Below are positions 21,254-32,377 of a stretch of 64,000 bases of DNA, piece by piece. A model generated the notes under the pieces. It had not been told where the DNA came from and did no database searches. It saw only the letters and a list, made by a program, of their open reading frames with translations. A program made the translations under genes and the position numbers. The DNA is taken from positions 1,865,001-1,929,000 of the forward strand of contig CATIUR010000002.1 in the NCBI GenBank assembly GCA_949592205.1, given 5' to 3'. The DNA comes from Helichrysum umbraculigerum (lineage: Eukaryota; Streptophyta; Magnoliopsida; Asterales; Asteraceae). The number at the start of each line of letters is the position of its first letter. Position 1 is the stretch's first letter.

Positions 21254-21772
21254 ACATAAAATTGTAAACATTGTTGTTATTCAAGTTAAACATGTGACTA
21301 AGCTATGAGGTATTAATAGCTTAATCCATGCTGACTGATGTAAGTTTCTCATTCATGGAGTAATACACATACTTAAAGGTGGAAACTTCCGGACGCTCGA
21401 TCTCAATATAATCCTTTATATCAATCGACAGACTATTTGGCTTAATAATCGTGATATTTTAACGAAATTAACTTTGACTTTTTGTTGACCTAATGATACT
21501 TGATTTATTGATTCAGTTAACTTCTCACGAGAAAGTAAAAGCCACGTATAAAATTGAAAGGACACATGCATTACTTTTCAAACACGTGGAACATCAACTG
21601 TATAGAGCATATAATATCAAACCAGAAAACTAAAAAACCACTAACACAATTTTTTGGTGAGCAAAAGAGAGGAATGGATGATCGAGAGGGGATTGGTGGA
21701 GGCAATTAAGTGGGGTCATGTTTATAATGTAAAGACTGTATGTGACTGTTGTATTATTTTGATTTTAGAAGG
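21254..21772. other. Intergenic, nothing recognised
   Basis: No gene or repeat is identified in this 0.5-kb stretch. Confidence 0.4.
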
Positions 21773-21780
21773 CATAATTA

Positions 21781-22593
21781 GAGAAGAGTTCAATTGAGAC
21801 CATTTATTTTGTGTGAGAATAGGGGAACCAATCACAATATGCCACGTGTCACTTTTTTCTCTCTCATCCACGTTTTTAAAAATTAAATATCTCACAAACG
21901 ACAAGTCGAAAAATCATGAAAATTGCACCATATTTTTCAGCGTTTTATCCTCTTCGATTTGCCGTCCATCAAGGCATACTTCCGACGAACTTTTTTTTTT
22001 CATTTTTTGGTGGGTTTTACATATTAGTAACGCATGTGTTAGTGATTGATTATACATTTGATTTAAGGTTTAGGGTTAGGGTTTAGAGTTAGGGTTTAGT
22101 AGGGTTTAGTGTTAGGGTTTAGTGTTAGGCTTTAGCAGGGTTTAGGGTTTAGTATGATTTAGGGTTTAGAGTTTTATAAAGCGTTTAGGGTTTAGTGTTT
22201 GGGGTTTAGGGATCAGGGTTTAGGGTTTAGGGTTGAGAGTTTGGGGTTTCGGGATGAAACCCCAAACTCCCAACCCTAAACCCTAAACCCTAACCCCTAA
22301 ACCTCAAACCCCAAACCCTAAACGGAACACTGTAACACACGTGTTAGTAATGCGAAACCCACCAAAAATAATGAAAAAAAAAGTCGTCGAAAGTATGCCT
22401 TAATGCACGGCAAATCGAAGAGGATCAAACGCTCAATCTAATGGTGCAATTTTCATAATTTTTCGATTTGTCGTTTGTGAGATATTTTACTTAAAGGGTA
22501 AATGGGTTTTGTATTCTCTTTGTACACATGGCATCATATCATTGGTTCCTTCATTCTTACACAAATTTTTAGTCTCATTTGAACCTTACCCGA
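21781..22593. mobile_element. Foldback Mutator-like MITE with telomere-like core
   Basis: Two inverted arms of about 270 bp face each other. The left arm starts GAGAAGAGTTCAATTGAGAC and the right arm, reversed, ends the same way with GGTTCAAATGAGAC. Both contain CCTCTTCGATTTGCCGT. The flanks carry CATAATTA at 21773-21780 and 22594-22601, an 8-bp (possibly 9-bp with one mismatch) TSD. The core at 22055-22325 consists of degenerate TTTAGGG-type repeats on the left and CCCTAAA-type on the right. No coding region. Confidence 0.75.
22055..22325. repeat. Interstitial telomere-like (TTTAGGG)n inverted tract
   Basis: Degenerate GGGTTTAG/GGGTTAGGGTTTAG units up to about 22235 are followed by CCCTAAACCCTAAACCC units, so the tract is itself an inverted repeat at the centre of the foldback element. 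Confidence 0.85.
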
Positions 22594-22606
22594 CATAATT
22601 AATATA

Positions 22607-22701
22607 GAGTTGAGTTCAATTAAGTATGAAAAATCCAAAAAGAACCAGGGAATGAATCCAAGCCGTCCATTTCCATGAGGTGGGGAGGGGCATTTTCGTC
22701 A
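22607..22701 (+). repeat. Left TIR of the large Mutator-like element
   Basis: Pairs with 45408-45566 in inverted orientation at roughly 70% identity by eye, with length differences. Confidence 0.6.
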
Positions 22702-22778
22702 TAAATCAATTTATCATTTAATCAACATAATTAAATAAATAAAATACATCATAATAAACATAAAGCAAAGTACTGTCA

Positions 22779-23131
22779 CCTAGGGTTCGCCATCGCCATC
22801 ATCTATTCTCTCCGACGATCAACTCCTTCCATCCACTGTCAAATCCGTTCAATCTCCACCTCATCATCTTCATTCATCGCTACATCAACCTCCGCCACTG
22901 ATCCTAACTCCCATACCAGAAACCCTGGCTTATTCCGTTGGATTTCCACCGTGGTTGCCGGCACCGGTGTCGGCGTCAGAATCTCTCTGTACTTGTTTTC
23001 TCCATCTGTTTCTTCAACGAATGCAGTGAAATCAACTATGAGCTTTGCTGATTGGTTGACTTCTAGTGTGGATATAATGAAGAAATTTGATGACGGTCAA
23101 CCATTATTAAGTTCTAATTTCTTCAACAGAG
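22779..23131 (+). pseudogene. Captured first exon resembling a mitochondrial N-terminus
   Basis: One open frame runs from CACCTAGGGTTCGCC to a GT donor-like site (CAGAGGTAATTT) near 23131. The translation is Ser/Thr/Arg-rich and weakly acidic, including IYSLRRSTPSIH, SISTSSSSFIATS, then RWISTVVAGTGVGV, a hydrophobic stretch ISLYLF, and SFADWLTSS. This looks like a cleavable mitochondrial presequence followed by a membrane-proximal segment. No in-frame ATG begins the segment, so the start is lost or lies in another exon. I tentatively compare it with the N-terminus of plant mitochondrial calcium-uptake (MICU-type) proteins, but this is a memory-based guess. The preceding text looks like a plant 5' leader. 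It is probably a host gene fragment captured by the Mutator-like element. Confidence 0.45.
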
Positions 23132-23473
23132 GTAATTTCTTCAATACGTTTTAGGTTTATTTGATTCAAAATCGTGAATACAAACAACGAACTGATCGAT
23201 TTGTTGTGATTCGGTTACGATTTTCATATGCGAATTGGTTAGGGTTTTTTTACGATTTTTACGATGTTTACATGTTTTTGATTTTTGTTTGCGATTTGAT
23301 TTACAAAATCGCAATTTACTAGTCTGATTCGTCCGTCAGTTTTGATTTTGATTCGATCTGAATATGTGAATGTGACTCTGAATAATGATGACGATCGTCA
23401 TCGTTACCACATGTGATAATTGCATAAATTTTATATGTAAGTCCCTAGTTCTAGGATCGATAACTTCGTTATC

Positions 23474-24020
23474 TGTAGTATTAAGGTGCGGAATCCCTCA
23501 ATACAATGTTATCTTACTAATAACGAGTAAGTTCGTATTGCGTTTATGAAAGCTTAACTTTAAACGTGAAAACGTCAAAGCCTAGCCGTAGATTTAAGTT
23601 TTCTCTGGTTTATCAGATTCGCAGAATCGCAAAAGTATCAAAAAGTTATGATTTTCACGTATGAAAATCATTATATACGTCTGGTTCAGTTCCGCTCGCA
23701 TGGGCCTGCGAGTCCAGCCCAACTCGCAGCCCAAGTCCACTAATAGACTCGGCTCGCCAGACTTAGTAATCTTTGGCTTTGCGAGTTCAGTCCTCATCTC
23801 GCCTCGCTATGCTTGCGACCTGAGAACTCGACTCGCACCAAATGTCTATATATTTATTTCGTATTTAACATTCGTCTAATATTAACACAATTATATATTT
23901 AACGAATATTACTAACAAAACAAATATTCATTTACAAATCAAAACCAATGTACAAACATAATAATAATTACACCAGTTCTATTTCAAGCTAGATCTGTTG
24001 TCACAATCTATGTCCCAACA
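23474..24020 (-). repeat. LTR copy 1 (547 bp)
   Basis: Apparently identical by eye to LTR copy 2. An 11-bp sequence, ACTTCGTTATC, precedes it, and the same 11 bp precede copies 2 and 3 inside the element. Confidence 0.85.
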
Positions 24021-24036
24021 GACTCCCCCTTGACAA
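24021..24036 (-). other. Polypurine tract, unit 1
   Basis: The minus strand reads TTGTCAAGGGGGAGTC just before TGTTGGGACATAG. The same tract occurs at 32323-32338 for unit 2. After LTR copy 3 it is absent, as expected for an outer flank. Confidence 0.75.
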
Positions 24037-24075
24037 TAGCTCTAGCGTCTTTATCTTCACGCTTATCTTTGGTCT

Positions 24076-27000
24076 TTATTTGTAAATTTTGCTACCTGCG
24101 TAAATCTTCATCTTGATACAAGTCTTTACCATCATTTGATAATCTCTCGCTAAGTCACCCCATTCAATAGTCGTAAAAATTCTGTTCTCATTCAACTTTA
24201 ACAAATCTTTTCTCGACATATTCATCAGGTGTCGATGGTAATAGACTCTGAAGATTACTTTTTCACCACCTTCAACCTCATCATCAGCTTCAACCATCAC
24301 AACTTCTCCAGTCTTTGAATCCACGTGCCAACTCTTCATATTTCCAAGAATATCCTGTGGCATTGTCTTCAATGGAATCTGCTGCACACATTTAACAGCT
24401 GGATATGTCTTTTTCCTTCTTCTTCTTCTTCCAGTCCTCTGACTTCTCTCCTGTAGTTTCACAGTCTTTCCCTTTCTTGGCTTTATCATCTCAAATTTAT
24501 TTATTCCAACCTCATGTCTAATAATTCGTTCATCACGATTAGCATAATCATCACGACTTGGGTTGTTGATCTCTAATCTAGCCAAGTCACGTATCTCATA
24601 ACGTGGTAAGGAACTAAAAACTGCAAGCTTTTTCTCATAATATTGAACTCCGTCATATCTTTTTATCGCAAAAAGCTTCAGTTCTGAGTCAAAGTACCAG
24701 CCTATAATCCCTTTACGCGGTACACGCTTCTTCATAATATCAATCTCAGAAATTCCAATCTTCTTCTTCTGCTTTAGAAGTTTCCGATATTGCACTGCAG
24801 GATTATTTGTAAAGACTATCTCTTCTGCTTCATCCTCAGAGGTTGAGTCTTCAATATCTTCATCGATATCTACAACTGTTGGACCTTCATCATCTTCCAT
24901 CACAAACTCTGTCCTTGATGGGCTCACATGGTGTTCATCAATATTCGCATCTGGATCTACACCAATGTCTTGCACATCCTCAGGTACAGCAGTCCAATCA
25001 GTAGGCGGTAGAAACTCTCCATCCTCAAGATTAAAATCAATGTCTTCATCTATCTCATCCAGAATATCATCTTCTGAATCTGATAGATCTAACATTTCCA
25101 TTCCTAAGAAAACCAAAAATACAAATTAATATTAATAATTTAAATTCTTTATTAAGTTCCCTGAATTAATCCTAAGAATTTCTTTATTAACTCTTTTGTA
25201 TATTTTAACCTAACATATAAACGCAATTTATATATAACTTATAAAATCCTTTTATTGATTACCCTGAACCAATCAAAGATTCTCCTAAGTCTTATAACAT
25301 ACTTAACAAATAATAATTAATTTTAAATTCTAATGTATTGTGAAAAATCACCAAACATTTAAATTTACTATTAATTATCTTATATAATTTCCAAGTTTAA
25401 TTGATCTAATTTATTATCAACATAACTTTTAAATTATATATAATTTGTCTAGTTAAAAGAAATAAATTTTTAACTTGTCAATTTAAACAAACTCTCAAGT
25501 CTAAAATGCATATGTTATTATAAAATTTTGACCGCCGATATTAATCGGAACACTCCGCTCGACTACTTCATGTGTCGGAAGTCTTTCGATCACTATTTTA
25601 TCTTAACATAAATTAAATAAACTTAAATTATTTACAAACATATTTTACTATAATAATCTTAAGTCGAATATATTATACAAAAATATTAAGTTTTACAATT
25701 TTCTAGTACAAACTATTACAGATATAATTCTACACTATGCTAATACTAAGCTATCTTACCAGCTTCAGTATCAACCGGTGCATCCTTATCCGCACTTGTA
25801 CTAGCTCCAGCATCACCACCATCACCAGACTCCCCCTGAACTGTAGCCTGCTGACTTGTCTTTGAAGGACCAGCCAGCTCACTATCTTTCTGAGCTGTGG
25901 GATCATCATCTTCATCTTCACTTCTCTTCTTCGCTAGCTCATCATCTCTGCAGGAATCATCTAATATAACCACTCCCCCTTGAGATGGCTTGTCCTTCCG
26001 CAGATCAGCAACTAGACGATCAAGTCTCGCAATCTCTCTCTTATTCTCAGCATCAGTAGCAAGCAAAGTCAAGTTGGAATTTAACAACGACTTGTAAGAT
26101 TCACTCTGGTTCAGTACTTGCTTCGAAAGAGTCAGATTACTCGCCACCAACTCTGGAATTTGTACACAAACCTTCTCAAGCTCCTTAACCCTAGACTCTA
26201 AGGATGTAATCCTTTCAGCATCAGTCTTGGGTGTGATCGAGATTGTCGTGGATCCAGGTGGTGTAAGAGACGCAATATGAGAAGCGTATGTGAGTGGTAT
26301 GTGAGGTTGAGAGAAAGCCTTCGTAAGCAATCCCGCCGCAAATCTAGCTCCTTTGGTTGTCGGAAAATTAGCTCCCCGAACTAGATCAGTAACCTCATGC
26401 TGTATATAGTTAAACACAATTAAAATAAGTAATTGTTACAGATTACTCTGTCTCAATCTCTAATTAACTGCATAACACTTGTAGTTTGAAACTTATATCA
26501 CATACCTGAAGCGGTAAAGATATCGGTTCAGTAACCACCGGTGTATCTTTCTCCACATCTCGAGCAACTGTTTACAGAATATACTGTCTCAGTTAAACCC
26601 CTGATAAACAACAAGTTAAGATTGTTTAACTATTTAATCAAATATGTACCATCTCCAATAGTCGACGTCCTCGAACGTTTACTCAATGGAGTATCAGTCT
26701 CATCAGCATCCAAATCATGAATAATAAGATCTGGACCTGGTTCATTGACCTTTCTCTTCAAGTTCTGCCTCTGAACAGGTTTACCCGTTGCCAGATCAAC
26801 CATATCATCATCAGAATCACTTGAATCTTCAGTTGTGTGTCCATCATACAGACCAGATGGACCAACTGGTTCCTAAATATATTTACCATTTTTGATTAAC
26901 AATCAATTACATCAAACTAGATAAATATATATTTAAGATTATTCAGCTTTAAATACCTTAGCAGGTAACACTGCCAAACTATCAACCTGTGTCTGCTCAC

Positions 27001-28211
27001 CCCCGGGTTTTGTAACCTCTGGGTCTGTAGTCTCAGTTCCCTATATATAATGATATTTATAATTCATAATTAGAAATAATATCCAATGAACTAAATATCT
27101 ATATCATTATCTTTATTTAATAATATTATACTATATGATTAATAAGATAAATCTATCAACTAAGTATAAAATATTACCTCAGTAGGTGGAACATAACTAT
27201 CAATATCTCGTAGCAAGGGATCTGTAGCATCATCATTCTGCTCCAGTACCTCCTGAACAACCTGAGCAGCAACATCTGGATTCACCTATACCCCAGCATG
27301 TGCAGGTTGCTCCAAAACATCCTCCAGAAGCTCTTGTGGATCTTCAGCATGAACCACATCAGCTTCAACAGGAACAACAGCAGCAGCAGGATCAACGTCC
27401 AACCAGCCATGATTTGGCGGTGTAACGTAGTTTGGGTCAACAATATACCCAAAAAGTGGTCGTTCCTCAGGTTTCACCACTCCCTCCTTCCTGACTGTCT
27501 GCAAGAACATGGCATTATATCCCCGATGATCAATCTTATATACCACAAGATGTGGTTCAGGAATAGCCAAATCCGGTAAACGTGCACGGATAATCAACAT
27601 AATGAACCTCGGGTAGACCAAAAACCTTGATCTAACAGAACCCGATATCTGTTTAGCAATCTCACCAAAAAGATAATCACAGAAACTGTATGGTTTATTA
27701 TAAACCAGTGACAGTGCAGCCGATAAAATTGCAGGGCTCAGCTCATCAAAACCACCCTTCTTCGGTGCAAAAACTGTGTTCATCACGTGCCAAAGAAACC
27801 TCCACTGGCCGATTACCAGAGGTTTCTGAAACTGGCGTCCGCGCCTATCCCCCGTATATCCCATACGGCCTATAGCACCCTCAATAAAATCCATGGGATA
27901 CTCGTTATCCACATTCTCTTGCTCTTCTGTCCCTAGCTGCAATACCTCACGAAGGTATCCAGCAGTAAATACAACCGGTTGTCCATTAACCGTTGCTCTA
28001 ATCTCTGGTGGATTAACAGATTCGTCATACACGATATCCATCCAGAAATCGTTCAGAATCGCCTGAGAAATCGGTGGATTAGCCGTAATAGCGTATCTAA
28101 TACGCGAACGTGCAAGAAAACGAAGAATATCAGCCACTCTATCAGCCCTCTTGGCCTGTAGATTCAAATCTACCAGAATATTGTGGCTCTTGTCAAATTG
28201 TCTCGCAATAT
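24076..28211 (-). CDS. Six-exon captured gene, unit 1 (unknown function)
   Basis: Exons inferred from GT-AG sites with matching phase, in transcript order: 28211-27178, 27040-26957, 26872-26650, 26567-26506, 26399-25760 and 25103-24076 (stop). They give about 1,020 codons. The first exon begins in phase after TTTTGCAG, so the true start lies in an upstream exon not found. Exon 1 encodes a globular region with QWRFLWHVMN and SRFLVYPRFIMLII, which I associate from memory with ORFs of Asteraceae retroelements. Exon 3 has an acidic stretch and a basic KRSR patch. Exon 5 has a coiled coil (RITSLESRVKELEKVC onward). Exon 6 has an acidic N-terminus, a conserved-looking core (GWYFDSELKLFAIKRYDG) and a basic GRRRRRKK patch. 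A TAG at 27286-27288 interrupts exon 1; the frame resumes directly after it. No enzymatic motif recognised. Confidence 0.72.
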
Positions 28212-28315
28212 CTGCAAAATAAACACAAATGACAACAACAATTTAATGCACGTTAATACAATTTAAACTATAATATATTATGAATCATAATTCATCAAAT
28301 ATCTTAGTTTAACTA
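28212..28315 (-). other. Intron upstream of exon 1, unit 1
   Basis: The sequence just upstream of the exon 1 acceptor is AT-rich and noncoding. The nested solo LTR begins at 28316 inside this intron or leader. Confidence 0.5.
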
Positions 28316-30978
28316 TGTAACACCCCCAAATTTACTGTTGGCGGAAGCATACTTTGGGGTGCTACTAATCAATACACAAAGCACACAAGATATATAATGA
28401 ACGACCACTACATGCGTCGTTTGATAAAATACATAGATGTAATAGAAATTACATAATCATTTTCAAAAGGTGAGTTCGCATACTCTACTTGAGAGATTCT
28501 AATACATATCTAATTTAACAAAATATAGAAGTGCAGGGAAATCTCTTGATGTTTTATATAATTGCATGCGACTCGAGCTACAGTATCCTGATGGGCAGTC
28601 CAACCTACTGCTGAGTACCTGAGATAACATGCTAAAGGTCAGCTATAAAGCTGGTGAGCTCACAGGTTTGATATAACAATATATGATTTGTGAACCGCAA
28701 GATTTAATGATTTGATTTACAAAGCATGTAAATAATTGATTGATGACTATCACATGAATATTTGTAATTAAACAAATAAGTAAAGATTTATACAACCAAC
28801 ATGAGCACATAGTCTGAGCTTAACTGAGGGGTCAGGATCACAATAAAGTGCCTGATCGAGGGTGCCTCTATGCGTACGCCTAATCAACATACGTTTGAAC
28901 AAATGATAATGCGTCCGTTTGACAGGTTAGTGCTTGCTAACTCGGACGGGGATTGTCAATCCCATATGGTACCATATAGCTATATAGTACCATACACCAA
29001 CATTCACGCTATAGCCATATTAACAGAACTATGCTTCAGAGGACTTTAAAAGGATTTTGAAAACAACTCATGGCAATAGGTAGAAATGTTTTCAAAAACG
29101 GTTTCCATAAAATAGTTTGAGCATGTATCCACCCCAAAACAGTTTAAAACAAGTAAAAACAGTAAAAGAGGGGCTATGAGATCTCACCTGAGCCTAATGA
29201 ATTGTTAGCCAACAATTATGATGGTTCACAATGATTTTGATGTCGTTACAACGACTGAACCTGCAGGGCGTCTTAGACGCGCAAGGTTTTGAATAATGAT
29301 TAGATATTTGAAACCTGCCGGGCGTATTTAACGCGCAAGGTTTAATTGATTAGATGACTCTACGGACCATCTATGCTAGTTATTCTCTTAACTAGTTATG
29401 ACCAAATACTTTGGTTAATGATTATGTTTGAGTTTGTGAAAATGTATACGGCTTATCGGCCATGATTTGTGATAATAATAATCTCTGGAAAACATTATCA
29501 TTATATTCGTTACATTTTATTTCATAAGTTAATAAATTTGGTACAAGTCCTAAAAACAGTAAAATGCCATTTTCGTCCCCTAGACGACCCCGAATGGCCT
29601 AAAACTGACTAGGCTAAGGTACTTAGCCTTGACCATTGGGTTGCTTTTGAATGACCGTGCGAATTTGAGTCCAATCCGTTACAATAAATTTTTCATCGAG
29701 AAGCTCGTTTGTTTAACTTGTGAAATTGTCGAACTTTTCGAAAAAATGTTTGTTCTGTTTTAGCTAGTATTCGCCGGGTTAGTTTCTTGATCCGTAAGAT
29801 CATGAAATATAAAGGGGGTTCTGCCATTTAAAGTACGCGCCGCGTACACTAGTACGCACCGTGTCCTTTGGTTTTAAGAAGAACGCGCACACTAGTACGC
29901 ACCGCGTCCAAAATATTTTGTGAAGAACGCGCCGTGTACAAAAGGACGCACCGCGTACAAAAGGACGCGCCGTGTGGATCAAGTTACTGGGCGAGTCTGT
30001 TCGTTCCAAATCATACCCAAACCAATTCTAATCCGCATTTTAACTAACAATCAACTATTCTAACTTCAATACATGATAATAAATGTTATTTAAACATGAA
30101 ATTACAAAGATTAGGTTAGCGATTTCCTTACAATGATTTTTGGTAAAAATGATGGAGATGGACGATGAAGATGATGATGATCCGATGATGATAATGATTA
30201 TGCTTATGCTTCTGATTCTTGTTATTGTTAATGTTGTTGGTGTTTTTGAAGTGAGAAAGAGTCGAGAGAGATTGAGAAAAGAAGATGAGGAACCAAAATG
30301 AGAAGGAGGGGGTGTTTGGCCGGCTTATAGTCTACGGGCAAGATCCACATTTTGTGGATCTTGTCCAGTGCAATAATGCACGCGGAGTGGTATTGTACCC
30401 GTGTTTGTTTACCCGATCGAAAAGTAGTATAATGTTTTAAATCGGAAAATTTCTAAAAATGATATCGTTTATATTTCCAATCGAAGTATTTTATAAAAAT
30501 ACTGTTTTTGAGTTATAAAAATATAACTTTGTTCTAACTTTCTGAGACGGACACGATTTAAATGGTTTCGTCGCGTTTGAGTAAAATGATATAAAACGAA
30601 ATATGTTTTATTTTAACTGAATGTAAATAATAATTATCATATTTAATAATAATACATTATTTATAAGTTTTGTCGCGTATGATTGATTTGTACGATACGA
30701 ATACTTTGTTTATATATTATCAAAATAATATATAATAACTATAAGGGTATTAAATAATAATTCCATATTAAATAATACTTGATTTTCACCAATGCCGTAT
30801 AATTGAATCGGAATTCGGCCGATTTAAAAATGAACGATTAAACTTAATTGCATATTGATATATATATTCGCCAATATATATTTTGATACACACAATTAGC
30901 CTAATACATAGCACTAACTACATGTATTACAAAGTGATCAGGAACTAAAAATCTAGTCCTAATTTGACGGGTGTCACA
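28316..30978 (-). mobile_element. Nested solo LTR (Tekay-like), unit 1
   Basis: A single 2663-bp LTR starts TGTAACACCCCC and ends GGGTGTCACA, flanked by the 5-bp TSD AACTA at 28311-28315 and 30979-30983. No internal sequence remains. The ends and several blocks, for example GCTAGTTATTCTCTTAACTAG and the TACGGC-type block after it, match element 1 and element 3 LTRs, so it belongs to the same lineage but another family. Confidence 0.92.
29833..29978. repeat. ACGCGCCGCGT-type repeats in solo LTR, unit 1
   Basis: About six copies of a GC-rich near-palindrome (ACGCRCCGYGT), separated by linkers such as ACACTAGT and ACAAAAGG. Confidence 0.82.
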
Positions 30979-30983
30979 AACTA

Positions 30984-31775
30984 TATATATATATAACTTG
31001 TTACAATAATAGTCTCAAGTCATACATATAGCAATATTTAACTTATAACTACAAAGTCGTAAGTCTAATAAAAAATGCAAATCCAATATATAAATGTTAT
31101 TATTTTAAAGAAAATCTTAACATTTAAATTACTACTTTTTTTAAAAAAATAAACATTTTTCTAAGTTCTGGACTCGCAACAACTAGCGTGACGAGTTGAG
31201 TTCATCTCGGCTCGTTTGTCAACTCGCCAGACTAGTCAACTCGCATCTGATCTCGGTTCGCTTGGTCAACAAGTCAACATGTCAACTCGCCAAACTACTC
31301 AACTCGCTAAACTAGTCAACTCGTTAGGTCAGTTATGCGAAGCGAGGTGATATCTCAACTCGTTCGATGAACAGCCGTCGCGAGTTGATTATCAAAATCA
31401 ATTAATCCGTTGATTTTAACATAATCTATTGATTAATTTACGTTTATTAGGCATCAATTAACATTAACCCTAAGGATCCATGTCTAATAACACCTCAAAT
31501 CTACGTGAATCGTTCGAATTATAAACCGAAACCCTAAGGTTTTAAAAACTGTGATTTCTCGTTAATTACACGGTGAAATTCGTTGTTGTATACCTCAAAA
31601 TGATAGCAATCTAGTCTTGTATATAAGCTACGGATTCAAAAACTCGTTCCCGTACTTGTAAATTCAGAAATCAAACGAAAAATAGTTTTCGCTTCGTTTC
31701 GTCGTATATGGACTCGCAGAGCTGTAGTGAACTCGCAAGTGAAGTGGATTCGGTGGAGTGTTTGACTTCGTTATC
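30984..31775 (-). other. Unit 1 leader between solo LTR and LTR copy 2
   Basis: About 0.8 kb with no clear coding exon. It includes an ACTCGC-rich minisatellite at about 31170-31330. A short ATG-TAG frame on the minus strand near 31480 is too small to call. The missing first exon of the captured gene may lie here. Confidence 0.5.
31170..31330. repeat. GTCAACTCGC minisatellite, unit 1
   Basis: Irregular copies of GTCAACTCGCCAAACTA-like units. The second copy is at about 39472-39632. ACTCGC motifs also occur inside the LTR. Confidence 0.7.
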
Positions 31776-32322
31776 TGTAGTATTAAGGTGCGGAATCCCT
31801 CAATACAATGTTATCTTACTAATAACGAGTAAGTTCGTATTGCGTTTATGAAAGCTTAACTTTAAACGTGAAAACGTCAAAGCCTAGCCGTAGATTTAAG
31901 TTTTCTCTGGTTTATCAGATTCGCAGAATCGCAAAAGTATCAAAAAGTTATGATTTTCACGTATGAAAATCATTATATACGTCTGGTTCAGTTCCGCTCG
32001 CATGGGCCTGCGAGTCCAGCCCAACTCGCAGCCCAAGTCCACTAATAGACTCGGCTCGCCAGACTTAGTAATCTTTGGCTTTGCGAGTTCAGTCCTCATC
32101 TCGCCTCGCTATGCTTGCGACCTGAGAACTCGACTCGCACCAAATGTCTATATATTTATTTCGTATTTAACATTCGTCTAATATTAACACAATTATATAT
32201 TTAACGAATATTACTAACAAAACAAATATTCATTTACAAATCAAAACCAATGTACAAACATAATAATAATTACACCAGTTCTATTTCAAGCTAGATCTGT
32301 TGTCACAATCTATGTCCCAACA
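31776..32322 (-). repeat. LTR copy 2 (547 bp, shared by both units)
   Basis: It lies between the two internal copies. It serves as 5' LTR of unit 1 and 3' LTR of unit 2 in the minus orientation, with the purine tract on its right side. Confidence 0.85.
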
Positions 32323-32377
32323 GACTCCCCCTTGACAATAGCTCTAGCGTCTTTATCTTCACGCTTATCTTTGGTCT

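Noticed and set aside
20932..21267. 111-codon plus-strand frame
   Set aside because: It runs through a TA-flanked MITE and has no recognisable domain.
23459..23473. loxP-like site (ATAACTTCG)
   Set aside because: Only nine bases match one half-site; no second arm or spacer of the right form exists.
25746..26417. Stand-alone 223-codon protein
   Set aside because: Its first six residues come from intron sequence before an AG acceptor and its last few from intron after a GTAAGA donor; it is exon 5 of a larger gene.
28316..30978. Full-length nested retrotransposon
   Set aside because: Only one LTR with TSD on both sides and no internal region; it is a solo LTR.
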